Below, piece after piece: positions 11,701 through 21,172 of a stretch of DNA of 64,000 nt. The stretch is from Saprospiraceae bacterium. Lineage in GTDB: Bacteria > Bacteroidota > Bacteroidia > Chitinophagales > Saprospiraceae. Location of the stretch: contig JAEUUP010000151.1 of the NCBI GenBank assembly GCA_016787525.1, positions 1-64,000 on the forward strand. Direction: 5' to 3'. The notes beneath the pieces were generated by a model, which made no database searches, was not told where the DNA came from, and was given only the letters and a program-made list of their open reading frames with translations. Each line of letters begins with the position of its first letter. The first letter of the stretch is position 1. The translations under genes and the position numbers were made by a program.

Positions 11701-14700
11701 TCCGTTACCGTGAGTGTGTATGTGCCTGCGGCAATATTGGTTAGATTTTGAGTCGTTGCACCATTTGACCAAAGGTATGTATAAGCCGTTGTACCACCCG
11801 TAATCGTTACAGCAATGCTACCATTCGAGCCACCGCTACAACTTGGATTCGTTGGTGTCGCAGTAGCCGTTAATGTCGCAGGTTGTGTAACAGTTATGGA
11901 AGCTGTCGCTGTACAAGCCTTGGCATCTGTAACAGTTACACCATAAGTGCCTGCACCAATTGTCGTTAAATCTTCGGTTGTTGCCCCATTTGACCACGCA
12001 TAACTGAGGGGGGCATTGCCGCCTGTTGCTGTTAGGTTGATAGCACCTGTTGTACCACCGTTGCAACTAACATTTGTTCTTGCATTTGTCAAACTAAGTA
12101 CTGCTGGTTCTGTAATCGTTTTCGATGAAGTAGCAGTACAACCTTTTGCATCGGTCACAGTAACGCTATATGTTCCTGCTGCTTTATTTGAAATATCTTC
12201 GGTTGTTGCGCCACCTGTCCAAAGATAGGTGTAAGGTAAAGTACCGCCCGAAGCGGTTAAATTAATCAATCCATTGGCTGCGCCATTACATGTAATATTG
12301 GTAACGGTTGTTGCAGCAATAAGAGGTGAAGCAGGTTGTGTGACCACAGCCACCGTTGTTAATGAACAATTATTGGCATCGGTGACAGTAACATTGTACA
12401 CACCCGCAGCCAAGCCTGTGCGGTCTTCGGTAGTGACACCACCGCCCCAGTTGTAAGTATAAGGTGTCGTACCGCCTGTGACGGTTAGATTGATAGCCCC
12501 TGTTGTGCCACCAATACAATTGACATTTGTAATGGCTTTATCAATTGCCAATTCGTTGGGTTGTATCAATGTGGCAGAAGCAACTGCATCACATCCGTCT
12601 GCACCTGTTACAGTAACGCTATATCCTCCTAAACCAAGACCTGTTAGGTTTGCTGTTGTTGCGCCAGTTGACCAAAAATAGGTAAATGGCGCAGTGCCAC
12701 CGCTTACTGACGAGACTATTTGCCCCGTGCTGCCGCCAAAACAAGCCACATTAGTAGGCGTTAGGGTAACGGTTTGGGCTGATGTATTACCGACATTAGC
12801 CGTTGTGACGGCTTTACAACCGTTGTTGTCTGTCACCGTTACTGTATAGCTCGCCGCAGAAAGGCTGCTTAAATTTTGAGTTGTTGCGCCGTTTGACCAT
12901 AAGTAGGTGTAAGGGCTTGTACCGCTGGCGGGGGTCAAAGCAACTGCGCCATTTGATGCACCACAAGTCGCAGTCGTTACAACAGTCGTAGCCGTTGGCG
13001 GTGTAGAAACTGTTACAGCAACCATAGAAGTAGCAGAACAACCACTTGCATCGGTGACTGTTACGTTGTAAGTACCTGCATTTGCAAGAGTTGCATTGTT
13101 GATTATGGGTGCTTCGCTGTTAGCGGTAAAGCCCGATGGACCACTCCATTGATAGCTCACGCCACCACTTCCACTTAATAAAATATTTGAACCTACGCAA
13201 ACAGGCGATATGACCGCCGCGCCTGCTATCGGTTCACGAATATAAACATCTTTACAAATATTCGCGCTTTCGCCACAAGAATTGACAGTTTTGCAACAAA
13301 CGCTGCCAGTACCTACTGTTGCGCCTGTCCAGTTGACGGTTACTGAGGGGGTACCTTGTCCGCTTACAATTACGCCGCCGCCAGTGACCGTCCAAGTGTA
13401 GGTATTTACCATCGGGTCTGGCGTGACCGAGAACACATCTGCTGCATTCGATTTACACACAGTCGTATTTGGTAGGCATGTGGGTGTTGCTAAATTAAAA
13501 GTATTGGTTGCTGTACAACCTTTGGCATCGGTGACTGTGACAGAATAATTACCTCCTACTAACCCTGAACGATCTTCTGGATTGTTTGTACCCGCTATGT
13601 CCGCCCAATCATAAGTATAAGGTGCAGTGCCGCCACTGGCTGTTAAGTTAATCGCACCACCCGTTGTACAAGTTACAGCAGTCACGACACCTGTTGCGGT
13701 CACTGCTGCTGGTTGCGTAACTGTAAGATTTAAAACTAGTGAATTACCTCCATTATCACTTACTGTAACCGTATAAGAGCCAGCAGCAAGTCCAGTGCGG
13801 TTTTGGGTCGTCTGTCCGCCATTCCATAAATAAGTATAAGGAGCGATACCTCCAGTTGGGGTTAAATTGATAATACCGTTCGAGCCGCCAAAGCAAGACA
13901 CATTTGTGATGCTGTTTTGAACTGTCAATGGTATAAACGTGGCGAAAGTAAAGTATTGAAGGTTGGTAAAATCCACATTGGCTTCCCAATTGGTACCTAC
14001 CAAGGTCATGGGTATGATAGTAGCACCAGTTGAAAAATCATTATCGCTTTTTACTAAAAGTGATACTGTAGTCGTTTCGGCGGGTAAGCCATCTGTACCG
14101 CTGTTGTCAGGAATCTGTACTTTTACTGAGCCTACAGTCCCCGTCTCTACTACCCGCCAAGTGCGGTTCAAGCGTTGGTATCCAGCAGGGGCACCAGTAG
14201 CATTCCAAGCATCCCCTAAACCGGTATTATTTCCCCACATCAAAGCTGATTTGTCAGTAGTAAAATTATTGGGGTTCGCTGCGTTGTATGCGGCAATGGT
14301 ATTCCCGTTTCCAATAGTTACCTGTAAGCCAGGGTTTGCAGATCTGGATTGTTTTTGGTTTAATCCAGAAGCATCATCACGGGCAATACCCGCATTATTG
14401 TTTAAAAAATTATTTATACCAGAAGAGAAAAAGACAGTGCCGTCAGAAGCCACATAGTTGGTGGGCGTGGTTTGGTCTAAGGTAATACCGTATTTAATGG
14501 CTAAGTAAGAATTGATTTTATTTATATCCGTCGCTGACAAATTACCCGAATAGTGAATGACCTCGGCAATTGGTCCTTGCCAATATTCGAGATTACCAAG
14601 CTTTGATCCCAAGGTACCTGTCCCACTAAGTGTTGTGTTCCACGTAAAAGCATTGCCACCTATGCTGCTACCGTTGTATGCCCCCTGTACCTGGGTTCCT

Positions 14701-17700
14701 GTGTAACCTCCGTATAAAATGTACTTGTCTGTACTGTTAAAAAGGCTTGGGATAGTATTGTTTGCGTTGACGCCGTCCACCTGATAGTCTCCAGTATTAC
14801 TTTTTCTAAACCCATACAACTGAAACTGAACGACTGTACCATAATTCCAAATACTTCTGTTATTGGCATCGGTCGCACTAAGCCCTGCCACCACAAAAGT
14901 TGCCCTTGCTCCAGCTCCCGATACCATACCTACATCCGAATAGGTCATATTGTCATTGATACCGTCAAATACCACGCCCGGGTTGAAGTTCATTACGTTG
15001 CTGGTCAAGATTGGCTGGTTAGCAACCGTGACCTGTGTAGCATTTCGGGCAGCGGAAGATTTGTCCTGCCAAACGTTAACTGGGGTTCCTCCACCACCAA
15101 CAACGCCAGTACTATCAGCACGCAGCCATTGCAATAAGTTGCTACAAACACCCCCTGGTCCTTGCTGCAGCATAATTACAGCACTCGTGGTCGCCGTTTT
15201 ACCGCAGGCATCTGTGACCGTTACGGTATAACTCCCTGCTGCTAAGGTGCTCAAATCCTGTGTCGTAGCTCCATTGCTCCAAGTATAAGTGTAGGGTATC
15301 GTCCCACCCGTTACCGTGAGGTCTATCGCTCCATTGTTGCCACAAATAGCATTAGTGATGCTGGTGGTAAGTATAGGTTGTCCGGAAAATACCAGTACAC
15401 GGTTATTGCCATTGTCTGCCACATACAAACTGCCATTATTTGTGTCGTAATGAAGCCCGGCAGGGAAGTTCATACCTGTTTGAGTAACAGCAGCAGTACT
15501 GGTAGTAAAATTCGACTGACCCAGTACGTTTACCGCATTTTCACCATTCGTAATCGTCGTTACGTCATATACCAGCACTCGATTATTACTTAAATCAGAT
15601 ACAAAAATGCGCTGACCATCATAAACAATTTCTCTTGGCTGTGATAAGCCAGATTGAGTGGTCGCTGCTGTATTGGAAGTAAAGTTAGCTTGACCCAAGA
15701 CATTTATAGCGGGTTCACCATTCGTAATCGTCGTTACATCGAATACCATAACCCGATTGTTACCTGCATCGGAGACATACAACAGATTGTTGGCATACCT
15801 AAGGTTACGTAGTTGGAAGAATCCTGATTGGGATACTGCTGATGCAACGGTTGTAAAATCAGGCTGCCCCAGCACATTTACGGCGGGTTCCCCATTCGTA
15901 ATCGTCGTTACATCAAATACCAATATTCGATGGTTAACTATCTCACTAACAAACAATTGATTGGTAGCTGGATTCATCGCCAATCCATATGCCCAAGACA
16001 TAGTTGTTTGATTTGCCCCACCAGCATTGGATGTGAAATTGGGTTGGCCTAGCACGTTGACGGCCGCTTCTCCATTGGTAATCGTAGCTACATCAAAAAC
16101 CAATACCCGGTTGTTTCCTTGCTCACTGACAAACAGCCTGTTAGTATTCGGGTCGTAGAGCGTGATGCGTGGAGCATCCATGCCAGTGGCGGTAACAGCA
16201 GCAGTATTCGACGTAAAATTCGGCTGACCCAGAACAAAGTCAGGCGTTTTATCCACCAGATTGTTGGAAGCATCCAAATTATATATCAATACGCGGTTAT
16301 TTGTACCGTCTACTACAAATAATCTATGATTGACCGCATCCATTTCAATATCAGTAGGTCCACTGAAGCCCAAAGCATACACGGAACCGTTGTTATTATT
16401 GGCGGTTGCCTGAGTATAGTTGTTGCTAAAGCCCGCCGTAGTGGTGTATTGTCCGAGGAGGTCAGCGGCGTTCATGCCGTTGGTGATAGGCGGAACAAGG
16501 GACACGGTGGCGGAGGTCGTCGCCGTCGTACCCAGTGCATCCGTTACTGTCACGTTATAGGTGCTTGCGGCGAGATTGGAGCGGTTTTGTGTTGTGATGC
16601 CACCACCCCAGTTGTAAGTATAGGGCGAGATGCCGCCCGTCACAGACAGGGTGATAGCACCGTTGCTGCCACAGGTGGCGTTGGTGACGGCTGTGGAAAG
16701 AACGAGTTGAGGTTGTGCATTAAATATTGTAACCCTGTTGTTGCCATACTCTGGGACATATAATTTACCATTATCAGTATTATAAAATATATTTTCTGGA
16801 GAGTTTAAGCCAGACTGTGTGATAGCAGTAGTACCTGTAGTAAAATTAGACTGACCCAGAACATTTATTGCCGCTTCACCATTCGTAATGGTATTGGCAT
16901 CGAAAACTGTTATTCTGTTGTTTCCATTTTCTGCGACAAAGAGCCGATCGTTCACATCATCATAAAACAGACCATATGGGTTGCTCATTCCTGTCTGGGT
17001 GGTAGCCGCAGTAGAGGTCGTAAAAGTTGACTGACCCAAGACATTGATAGCGGCTTCTCCATTGGTAATGGAGGCAACATCATACACCATAACTCTGTTA
17101 CCTACCCAGTTGGCTACAAATAATCTATTCTGGGAAGCATCATACGCTAAACCCGAAGGTCCAGATAAGCCTGTTGCTGTAACAGCCGCCGTACCAGTCG
17201 TGTAATTCCCCTGCCCCAGTACATTTATAGCATTTTGCCCGTTGGTAATACTTGTAACATCAAAGACAAGTATTCTATGATTGTTTCTGTCTGCTACAAA
17301 AAGTCGGTTAGTAGCTGCATCATAGACAGTCTGATCAAGGCTGTTAAATTTTGATTGCGATAATCCGCTTGTACCCGTCGTAAAATTTGTTTGACCCAAT
17401 ACCGCTACGGCATTTTCCCCATTTGTGATAGTAGAAACATCAAAGACAAGTATTCTATGATTGTTTCTGTCTGCTACAAAAAGTCTATTGTTGGTTGCAT
17501 CATAGGTTACGCCAACGGGTGCTCTCATACCATTTTGAGTAGTTGCAGCGGTATTGGTTGTAAAAGAGGCTTGCCCCAAAACGAAGTCAGGAGTTTTATC
17601 AACCAGATTATTAGAAGCATTCAAATTAAACACCAATACACGGTTATTACCTGCTTCTGACACAAAAGCCCGGTGATTGACTTTATCAATAACAAATTGT

Positions 17701-18740
17701 TCTGGTACATTTAAACCCAAAGCGTAAACAGAGCCATTGTTATTATTGGCGGTCGCTTGCGTATAATTATTGGTAAAACCTGCCGTAGTGGTGTACTGCC
17801 CAATAAGGTCAGAGGCGTTCATGCCATCAGTGATACTCAGAATGGAGGACACGGTAGCGGAAGCTGTCGCCGTAGCCCCAAGGTTATCCGTGACGGTCAC
17901 GGTGTAGGTGCCTGCCGCCAGTCCGCTTAAATCCTGCGTAGTGGCACTGTTGCTCCATAAATACGTGTAAGGTGACGTGCCACCAGTCACAGTGAGGTCA
18001 ATCGCGCCATTGCTGCCACTGGTGACGTTGGTGATGGAAGTGCTTAAAGTAGGCACAGTATAAGTCACCACCAATTGCGGTCGGTTGCCTGCCGTAGTGT
18101 TTTCAGAAGCACCAAATTGTACCTCCGAGTTGAGATTCTCAGTCGTAAACTTGAACATGATGCCATAGTTCGAGTAAGTGCCACTCACCCAGCCCTGCAC
18201 CAAACTGGTAGCAGAAAAATCATAAGTAGCATTTGCCGCCACAGAAAGCGTGGCAGTGGCGGTAGCATCAAAATCACCCCCAGGAGTTGTCCAGTTGATA
18301 CCAGTCATGCGTTGTTGCCAATTGCACACGCCTGCTGCCCCAGTACAACTTTGAGTTCCTTCTGTCCAGTCAGCCGTAACACGATGAATACTCATATTAC
18401 GAGCAGTAGTCGCACCTCCTATTTTTATCAATCTAACTGTAGCACTCGTGATCGTGGCATTGGCAGGAATGGACGATAAATCGTACCGTATGACCGATCG
18501 GTCTTTGGCTGTACCAGAAGGACCGTTGAGGTAAAGGATATTACAGACACCGAAGTTTTTGAGTTCTTCGGTGGCATTGTTGTTCCAAAAGCCTGCATCG
18601 GCAGTTGCTGTTAAGGTTACTGTAGTTTGTGCATAAGCAGTATGCCCAAAACCTGCTGATAAAGCAAGGGTAAGCAACAACAACTTAGCAGTATTAAAAA
18701 GGCTTGTCATCCAAGCTATATTATTTAAAAGTTTTTTCAT
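5718..18740 (-). CDS. Giant multidomain surface adhesin (SprB-repeat protein, 4340 aa)
   Basis: Signal peptide (1-38). A DNRLRE-type module follows at about 39-230. An SprB repeat leads into NHL-like beta-propeller blocks at about 305-690 and 770-1130, each built of NNRxxVxD..NHRILVFDV units and separated by SprB repeats. A LamG-like segment (WLRADSTG...WQDKSS) spans about 1200-1600. Some 16-17 SprB repeats (TGGTAPYTYxWSNGATTQ..TVTVTD) cover about 1600-2890. Four 98-residue VTESG repeats (about 293 bp each, 8870-9770) and three Ig/cadherin-like NPPIAVND blocks follow, of which two are a DNA duplication of about 900 bp. The end (about 4040-4340) has a RDGDIVDVDGVSPVMF...YYVSVKHRNHLGVLT module. 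SprB is the gliding adhesin of Flavobacterium, so attachment or gliding is the likely role. Six dispersed motifs occur, and none between 13.4 and 19.2 kb. Confidence 0.85.
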   Translation of the reverse strand: MKKLLNNIAWMTSLFNTAKLLLLTLALSAGFGHTAYAQTTVTLTATADAGFWNNNATEELKNFGVCNILYLNGPSGTAKDRSVIRYDLSSIPANATITSATVRLIKIGGATTARNMSIHRVTADWTEGTQSCTGAAGVCNWQQRMTGINWTTPGGDFDATATATLSVAANATYDFSATSLVQGWVSGTYSNYGIMFKFTTENLNSEVQFGASENTTAGNRPQLVVTYTVPTLSTSITNVTSGSNGAIDLTVTGGTSPYTYLWSNSATTQDLSGLAAGTYTVTVTDNLGATATASATVSSILSITDGMNASDLIGQYTTTAGFTNNYTQATANNNNGSVYALGLNVPEQFVIDKVNHRAFVSEAGNNRVLVFNLNASNNLVDKTPDFVLGQASFTTNTAATTQNGMRAPVGVTYDATNNRLFVADRNNHRILVFDVSTITNGENAVAVLGQTNFTTGTSGLSQSKFNSLDQTVYDAATNRLFVADRNNHRILVFDVTSITNGQNAINVLGQGNYTTGTAAVTATGLSGPSGLAYDASQNRLFVANWVGNRVMVYDVASITNGEAAINVLGQSTFTTSTAATTQTGMSNPYGLFYDDVNDRLFVAENGNNRITVFDANTITNGEAAINVLGQSNFTTGTTAITQSGLNSPENIFYNTDNGKLYVPEYGNNRVTIFNAQPQLVLSTAVTNATCGSNGAITLSVTGGISPYTYNWGGGITTQNRSNLAASTYNVTVTDALGTTATTSATVSLVPPITNGMNAADLLGQYTTTAGFSNNYTQATANNNNGSVYALGFSGPTDIEMDAVNHRLFVVDGTNNRVLIYNLDASNNLVDKTPDFVLGQPNFTSNTAAVTATGMDAPRITLYDPNTNRLFVSEQGNNRVLVFDVATITNGEAAVNVLGQPNFTSNAGGANQTTMSWAYGLAMNPATNQLFVSEIVNHRILVFDVTTITNGEPAVNVLGQPDFTTVASAVSQSGFFQLRNLRYANNLLYVSDAGNNRVMVFDVTTITNGEPAINVLGQANFTSNTAATTQSGLSQPREIVYDGQRIFVSDLSNNRVLVYDVTTITNGENAVNVLGQSNFTTSTAAVTQTGMNFPAGLHYDTNNGSLYVADNGNNRVLVFSGQPILTTSITNAICGNNGAIDLTVTGGTIPYTYTWSNGATTQDLSTLAAGSYTVTVTDACGKTATTSAVIMLQQGPGGVCSNLLQWLRADSTGVVGGGGTPVNVWQDKSSAARNATQVTVANQPILTSNVMNFNPGVVFDGINDNMTYSDVGMVSGAGARATFVVAGLSATDANNRSIWNYGTVVQFQLYGFRKSNTGDYQVDGVNANNTIPSLFNSTDKYILYGGYTGTQVQGAYNGSSIGGNAFTWNTTLSGTGTLGSKLGNLEYWQGPIAEVIHYSGNLSATDINKINSYLAIKYGITLDQTTPTNYVASDGTVFFSSGINNFLNNNAGIARDDASGLNQKQSRSANPGLQVTIGNGNTIAAYNAANPNNFTTDKSALMWGNNTGLGDAWNATGAPAGYQRLNRTWRVVETGTVGSVKVQIPDNSGTDGLPAETTTVSLLVKSDNDFSTGATIIPMTLVGTNWEANVDFTNLQYFTFATFIPLTVQNSITNVSCFGGSNGIINLTPTGGIAPYTYLWNGGQTTQNRTGLAAGSYTVTVSDNGGNSLVLNLTVTQPAAVTATGVVTAVTCTTGGAINLTASGGTAPYTYDWADIAGTNNPEDRSGLVGGNYSVTVTDAKGCTATNTFNLATPTCLPNTTVCKSNAADVFSVTPDPMVNTYTWTVTGGGVIVSGQGTPSVTVNWTGATVGTGSVCCKTVNSCGESANICKDVYIREPIAGAAVISPVCVGSNILLSGSGGVSYQWSGPSGFTANSEAPIINNATLANAGTYNVTVTDASGCSATSMVAVTVSTPPTATTVVTTATCGASNGAVALTPASGTSPYTYLWSNGATTQNLSSLSAASYTVTVTDNNGCKAVTTANVGNTSAQTVTLTPTNVACFGGSTGQIVSSVSGGTAPFTYFWSTGATTANLTGLGLGGYSVTVTGADGCDAVASATLIQPNELAIDKAITNVNCIGGTTGAINLTVTGGTTPYTYNWGGGVTTEDRTGLAAGVYNVTVTDANNCSLTTVAVVTQPASPLIAATTVTNITCNGAANGLINLTASGGTLPYTYLWTGGATTEDISNKAAGTYSVTVTDAKGCTATSSKTITEPAVLSLTNARTNVSCNGGTTGAINLTATGGNAPLSYAWSNGATTEDLTTIGAGTYGVTVTDAKACTATASITVTQPATLTATATPTNPSCSGGSNGSIAVTITGGTTAYTYLWSNGATTQNLTNIAAGTYTLTVTDTNNCTTVVQATLTNPTAMSLTGTVTDVACFGVSTGAISITTTNGVGALTYNWGGGITSQNRTAIAAGTYTVTVTDANTCTATRSFVVAQPAAALMATPTKTDVACNGNADGSINLTVTGGSAPYTFSWSNSATTQNISSLMAGTYTVTVTDANNCTTTSSVTIAQPAATILSATTTSAACNGANDGAIDLTVTGSAGPYTYNWSNGATTEDISSITGGNYNVTVTTATGCPITLLNITVNEIGTIAITPTVTHNLCASGNQGAISLTVTGGTAPLSYAWSNGATTKDISNLTAGTYTVVIRDDANCVKFYTFVITQPTTLTPLVLSAVTTQPNCGASTGVIDLTATGGLAPYSYAWSNSATTQDLSSIAAGIYRVSVTDANGCIQNYTSSVNSTEALILTPTVNSVSCKGGTNGSITTTISGGTAPYTYSWSNSTTAASLTGVAAGTYSVVVTDASGCRASTSQTVTEPTVALSVITNINAPNCIGTGGEAFASPSGGTTPYTYAWSNSATTSSISNLSPATYTVTVTDFKGCTAIGTSTIVAANCLPPVAVNDNFTTPLNTPITQTVAPNDSDPDGLVADLVFSLLTNPTPAQGVIDFDGTYGNFTFTPATGFTGTVTLNYQVCDLTNLCTTGTLTITVSASILPVTESGTSPSTGGTPIANVRSNDTVNGFVATGSNSTISQSGVWPSGITLNTTTGAITVAPGTTPAVYPVTYQLCDLATPTPNCATVVDNITVTPVINPVTESGTIPSTGGTPIVNVRSNDFVNGIAATSGNSTISQSGVWPSGITLNTTTGAITVASGTTPAVYPVTYQLCDLATPTANCATVVDNITVTPVINPVTESGSVTSAAGGTAIANVRTNDLVNGLAATSGNSTISQSGVWPSGISLNTTTGAINVVAGTLPAVYPVTYQLCDLATPTANCATVVDNITVSGSINPVTESGSVRSLTGGIAIANVRTNDLVNGVAATSSNSTISQSGVWPSGITLNTTTGAIIVTPGTAAAVYPLTYQLCDLATPTPNCATVVDNITVINNPPIAVNDIAVTPQDKPVVGNVLTNDDDPDSDPITAITTPISNPTKGTVVLNPNGVFTYTPNAGQTGEDKFCYAITDGALKDTACVTINIIPNPIIGNDKPVANDDATQTPMNTNVSINVKSNDTDPDGNGTLGIPTPLSTTTVKGGTMTNNNDGTFTYTPPTGFIGKDSVQYRICDNGSPSLCDTAWVIIEVITTPAVGNQPPVALDDAGLTHPGTLVTITVKGNDFDPDGGVLGSPSVVTPPTNGTIVINGDGTVTYTPTSPTFVGSDVFTYKICDNGSPSLCDTATVTIGILPANNPPIAVNDIAVTPQDKPVVGNVMTNDDDPDSDPITAVTTLMSNPMKGTVVLNTNGVFTYTPNTGQTGEDKFCYTITDGALKDTACVTINIIPNPIIGNDKPVANDDATQTPMNTNVSINVKSNDTDPDGNGTLGIPSPLSTTTVKGGTMTNNNDGTFTYSPPTGFIGKDSVQYRICDNGSPSLCDTAWVTIEVIPTPAVGNQPPVAMDDAALTNMGTPVTIAIKTNDFDPDGGILGTPAVVTSPTNGSVVVNPDGTVTYTPTSPTFVGSDVFTYKICDNGSPSKCDTATVTIGILPPLPAVTVVANMDIAGTIAGTLVNIPILTNDTDNGAGATLSNVTTPTITRNPTKGTASIKPDGTIDYTPNAAANGSDTLIYQICDQISTTTCDTALVVINIGIRLLPRAYLLGCYNETTSLMHDSLRRKNLIPLQQPYNQTEYSDNTYTGTETVTPSVLTTVGNNAIVDWVLVELRSPTDPKNILFRRAALIQRDGDIVDVDGVSPVMFGSTSPASYYVSVKHRNHLGVLTALAQPLTFVPLVVDFTLTTTDNYKTTSLDKDFAQKPTANNKRAMWMGNINKDNMVIFQGPNNDVGQLYLNVLTDSNNGGFLANYILNGYLRGDVDMDGLTIYQGPGNEVDKVFFEVVLHPINTTYLYNFIINEQIPK
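6780..8620 (-). repeat. Duplication of about 900 bp inside the giant adhesin gene
   Basis: The block starting at the NNPPIAVND codons at about 8611 is repeated with few changes starting at about 7712, an offset of about 900 bases or 300 residues. A third, partial copy continues to about 6780. Both full copies carry the TACTGAGGGGG motif at the same place (7289 and 8183), in PLSTTTVKGG. Confidence 0.75.
8870..9770 (-). repeat. Four tandem repeats of about 293 bp in the giant adhesin
   Basis: The block with NPVTESG at its head and PSGITLNTTTGAI in the middle repeats at about 8875, 9167, 9461 and 9755, a spacing of about 293 bases. Copies differ by a few bases each. Confidence 0.75.
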
Positions 18741-18790
18741 AATAATAATATTTACAACTGTGTTAAAAATTAAGATTTAGTTTAAAAAAA

Positions 18791-21172
18791 TTAATGATTA
18801 ACACCAGTTGGAGGGCTTGGCAATGAATTTTGTGTGTTTAAAGTAACGGATATAGTAGCCGTACAACCATTGGCATCCGTGACGACAACGGTATAAGTAC
18901 CAGCACTCAAGCCTGTGCGGTCTTGCGGATTGCTTGTGCCTGCCACATCTGCCCAATCGTAAGTATAGGGTGATGTACCTCCTGTTACAGAAAGGTCAAT
19001 CGCTCCATCAGCAACAGGCAAAGGACAAGTTGGGTGTGTCAAGACTGTAGAGAGTGCCATTGATGATGGCTGAGTAATAGTAAAGGTTTTGACCACAGTA
19101 CAACCATTGGCATCGGTTACAGTTACCGTATAATTACCAACAGCCAAAGCCGTGCGGTCTTCGGTTGTCACACCACCACCCCAGTTGTAAGTGTAAGGTG
19201 CGGTCCCGCCTGCGGCAGTAATATTTATTGCACCTGTTGCTGCACCACAATTTGCCTGTGTCGTTGTTCCTGGAACACTCAAAATTACTGAGGGGGCCGT
19301 TATGGTTTTACTTGTTGAAGCTGTACATCCTTTTGCATCCGTAACAGTAACGGTGTAAGTACCAGCAGCCAAAGCTGTACGGTCTTCGGTCGCGACACCA
19401 CCACCCCAGTTGTAGGTATAAGGCGTTGTACCACCACTTGCTGTCACATTTATTGCGCCTGTTGTACCACCAAAGCATAAAACATCAGTTGAAGTAGCTG
19501 TTATACTGAGGGGGGTCGGTGCAGTCAGAGTTTGGCTAAAAGAGGTAGCGCATCCGTTGACAGAAGTCACAGTTACGTTGTATGTTCCTGCTATTAAACC
19601 TGAAATTGTTGTACCCGTACCTGTGCCTGTTGTTGCCCCACGCGCCCAGTTGTAAGTATAAGGCGCAGAGCCACTTGTTGGGGCAAAACTAATTATACCT
19701 GTTCCACCAGAACAAGAAGGATTCGTAACGGTAGAAGTGGTACTTAAGGAACAACTGATGATAATTTTATAATCATTTGCAAAACTGCGCCCACAAGCAT
19801 CGCTTATGGTGACGTAAATAATGCAAGGAGTTGCTGCTGTAACACTCCCAGGTGTAAATGAGACATTCTGTTGTGTGGTATTAGGCGAAAAAGTGCCACC
19901 ACACGAAGAAGTCCATTTTATGTTATAACCCGCTACACTTGCGCCGCCAGGCAAAGTGAAAGAGAAATTGACAGGCACACCCGAATAAAGTGTATCACTT
20001 GTTGTACCCAAAGTAATTGAGGGCGTTACAGCGCGCTCGATAGCCGACAGTATCGAAAAATTGAAAAAGGCGCGTTCTGCTGCGATACTTGCTGTGCCGC
20101 CTGCTTTACCAAGATCATGGGCGGCTTCCAGCATCGCATAGCCTCGATTGACATCACCCAAAGCTCTGCCATAAGCGAGAATAGCTGCCCGATGCTGAAC
20201 AGCACCAGAAACAGTTTGTCCTTGCGTAGGGTCATACACCCCCACCTTAGTTGATGCTCTCCAACCCGCCGACAGAGGCAGGTAAATCTGCTCCGAGCCG
20301 TTTTGAGTTGCCGCGTCCATTATCCCCATGAATTGCATAACAGGGTCACTTGGATAGTCATAAGTATAAGGAGGAGAACCATTACTATGGTTTTTCCAAA
20401 GTTTTAAAGCATTTTCACTGTATGGACCGCTACCAGAAGCCGTTCCCGTTTTTTCCGACAGAAAATTGGTTTGTTGGGTCGGCGAACTTGGGTTAAACAT
20501 ATCTTCAAGCGCACTACCCGCATGACAACCCAGCCAAATAGACCCATTACAAGTCTGATTCCAAGTATAAAGATTGCCATGTGTTGACCATGCTGGGTCA
20601 GCGTGTGGCATGACAAAAAGGTCATCGCAACAGCCCAATTGAGAAGGCAGCTTCCAACCACTTTCTGACGTACCGCCATGTGCCGTTGGCGGAATACCTG
20701 CATCAGGAAAAAAGCCAACTGCAATTTTGCCATTTTGCTTATCCAATGTCCAGCGCGGCATCGCTTTGATGGTCGTATAAACAGGCACGGTGATGGCAGT
20801 TGTCGTCGTAACACCTACTACACCTTGTGATTGCCAATAGGTTATCCGCGCATTAACAGAGGTAGAACGATACACCGCTTCGATGATAAAAGGCCCTCCT
20901 TTGAAGTCGGTACCTGCATATGTAAAATCTGTTCCGTCTTTTGCTTTGGTGGTATTAATCACCCATTTGATAGGCACTTTATAATTTACAACCAAATCGT
21001 AGATCATACCATAAGGCTTCAAAGCATTGCCCGTTGTTTGTGGCACGATGCCCATATTGACAATAAAAGCACCAGCTGACAAGGTCTCATTTGCCGCCGA
21101 AAGATTAAAAATTGTGAGAAAAAAGGAAAAGGTTGGGAATAGAATTGAACCAATAAAAGTTTTTCTGTTCAT
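18791..21172 (-). CDS. Secreted SprB-repeat protein
   Basis: 793 residues, transcribed just upstream of the giant adhesin with a 50-base gap, so likely in one operon. A signal peptide covers about 1-26. Residues 27-370 are a domain I do not recognise, with Cys-rich LGCCDDLFVMPHADP and WLGCHAGSALEDMF. Residues 375-480 look Ig-like (TLYSGVPVNFSFTLPGGASVAGYNIKWTSSC). Then come four to five SprB repeats (NPSCSGGTGIISF..., DVLCFGGTTGAINVTASGGTTPYTYNWGGG...), ending NSLPSPPTGVNH. No sorting tail is visible. The N-terminal domain may carry the activity (the HxD and CHAG segments are suggestive), but I cannot name it. Motif copies at 19286 and 19504 (+). Confidence 0.75.
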   Translation of the reverse strand: MNRKTFIGSILFPTFSFFLTIFNLSAANETLSAGAFIVNMGIVPQTTGNALKPYGMIYDLVVNYKVPIKWVINTTKAKDGTDFTYAGTDFKGGPFIIEAVYRSTSVNARITYWQSQGVVGVTTTTAITVPVYTTIKAMPRWTLDKQNGKIAVGFFPDAGIPPTAHGGTSESGWKLPSQLGCCDDLFVMPHADPAWSTHGNLYTWNQTCNGSIWLGCHAGSALEDMFNPSSPTQQTNFLSEKTGTASGSGPYSENALKLWKNHSNGSPPYTYDYPSDPVMQFMGIMDAATQNGSEQIYLPLSAGWRASTKVGVYDPTQGQTVSGAVQHRAAILAYGRALGDVNRGYAMLEAAHDLGKAGGTASIAAERAFFNFSILSAIERAVTPSITLGTTSDTLYSGVPVNFSFTLPGGASVAGYNIKWTSSCGGTFSPNTTQQNVSFTPGSVTAATPCIIYVTISDACGRSFANDYKIIISCSLSTTSTVTNPSCSGGTGIISFAPTSGSAPYTYNWARGATTGTGTGTTISGLIAGTYNVTVTSVNGCATSFSQTLTAPTPLSITATSTDVLCFGGTTGAINVTASGGTTPYTYNWGGGVATEDRTALAAGTYTVTVTDAKGCTASTSKTITAPSVILSVPGTTTQANCGAATGAINITAAGGTAPYTYNWGGGVTTEDRTALAVGNYTVTVTDANGCTVVKTFTITQPSSMALSTVLTHPTCPLPVADGAIDLSVTGGTSPYTYDWADVAGTSNPQDRTGLSAGTYTVVVTDANGCTATISVTLNTQNSLPSPPTGVNH

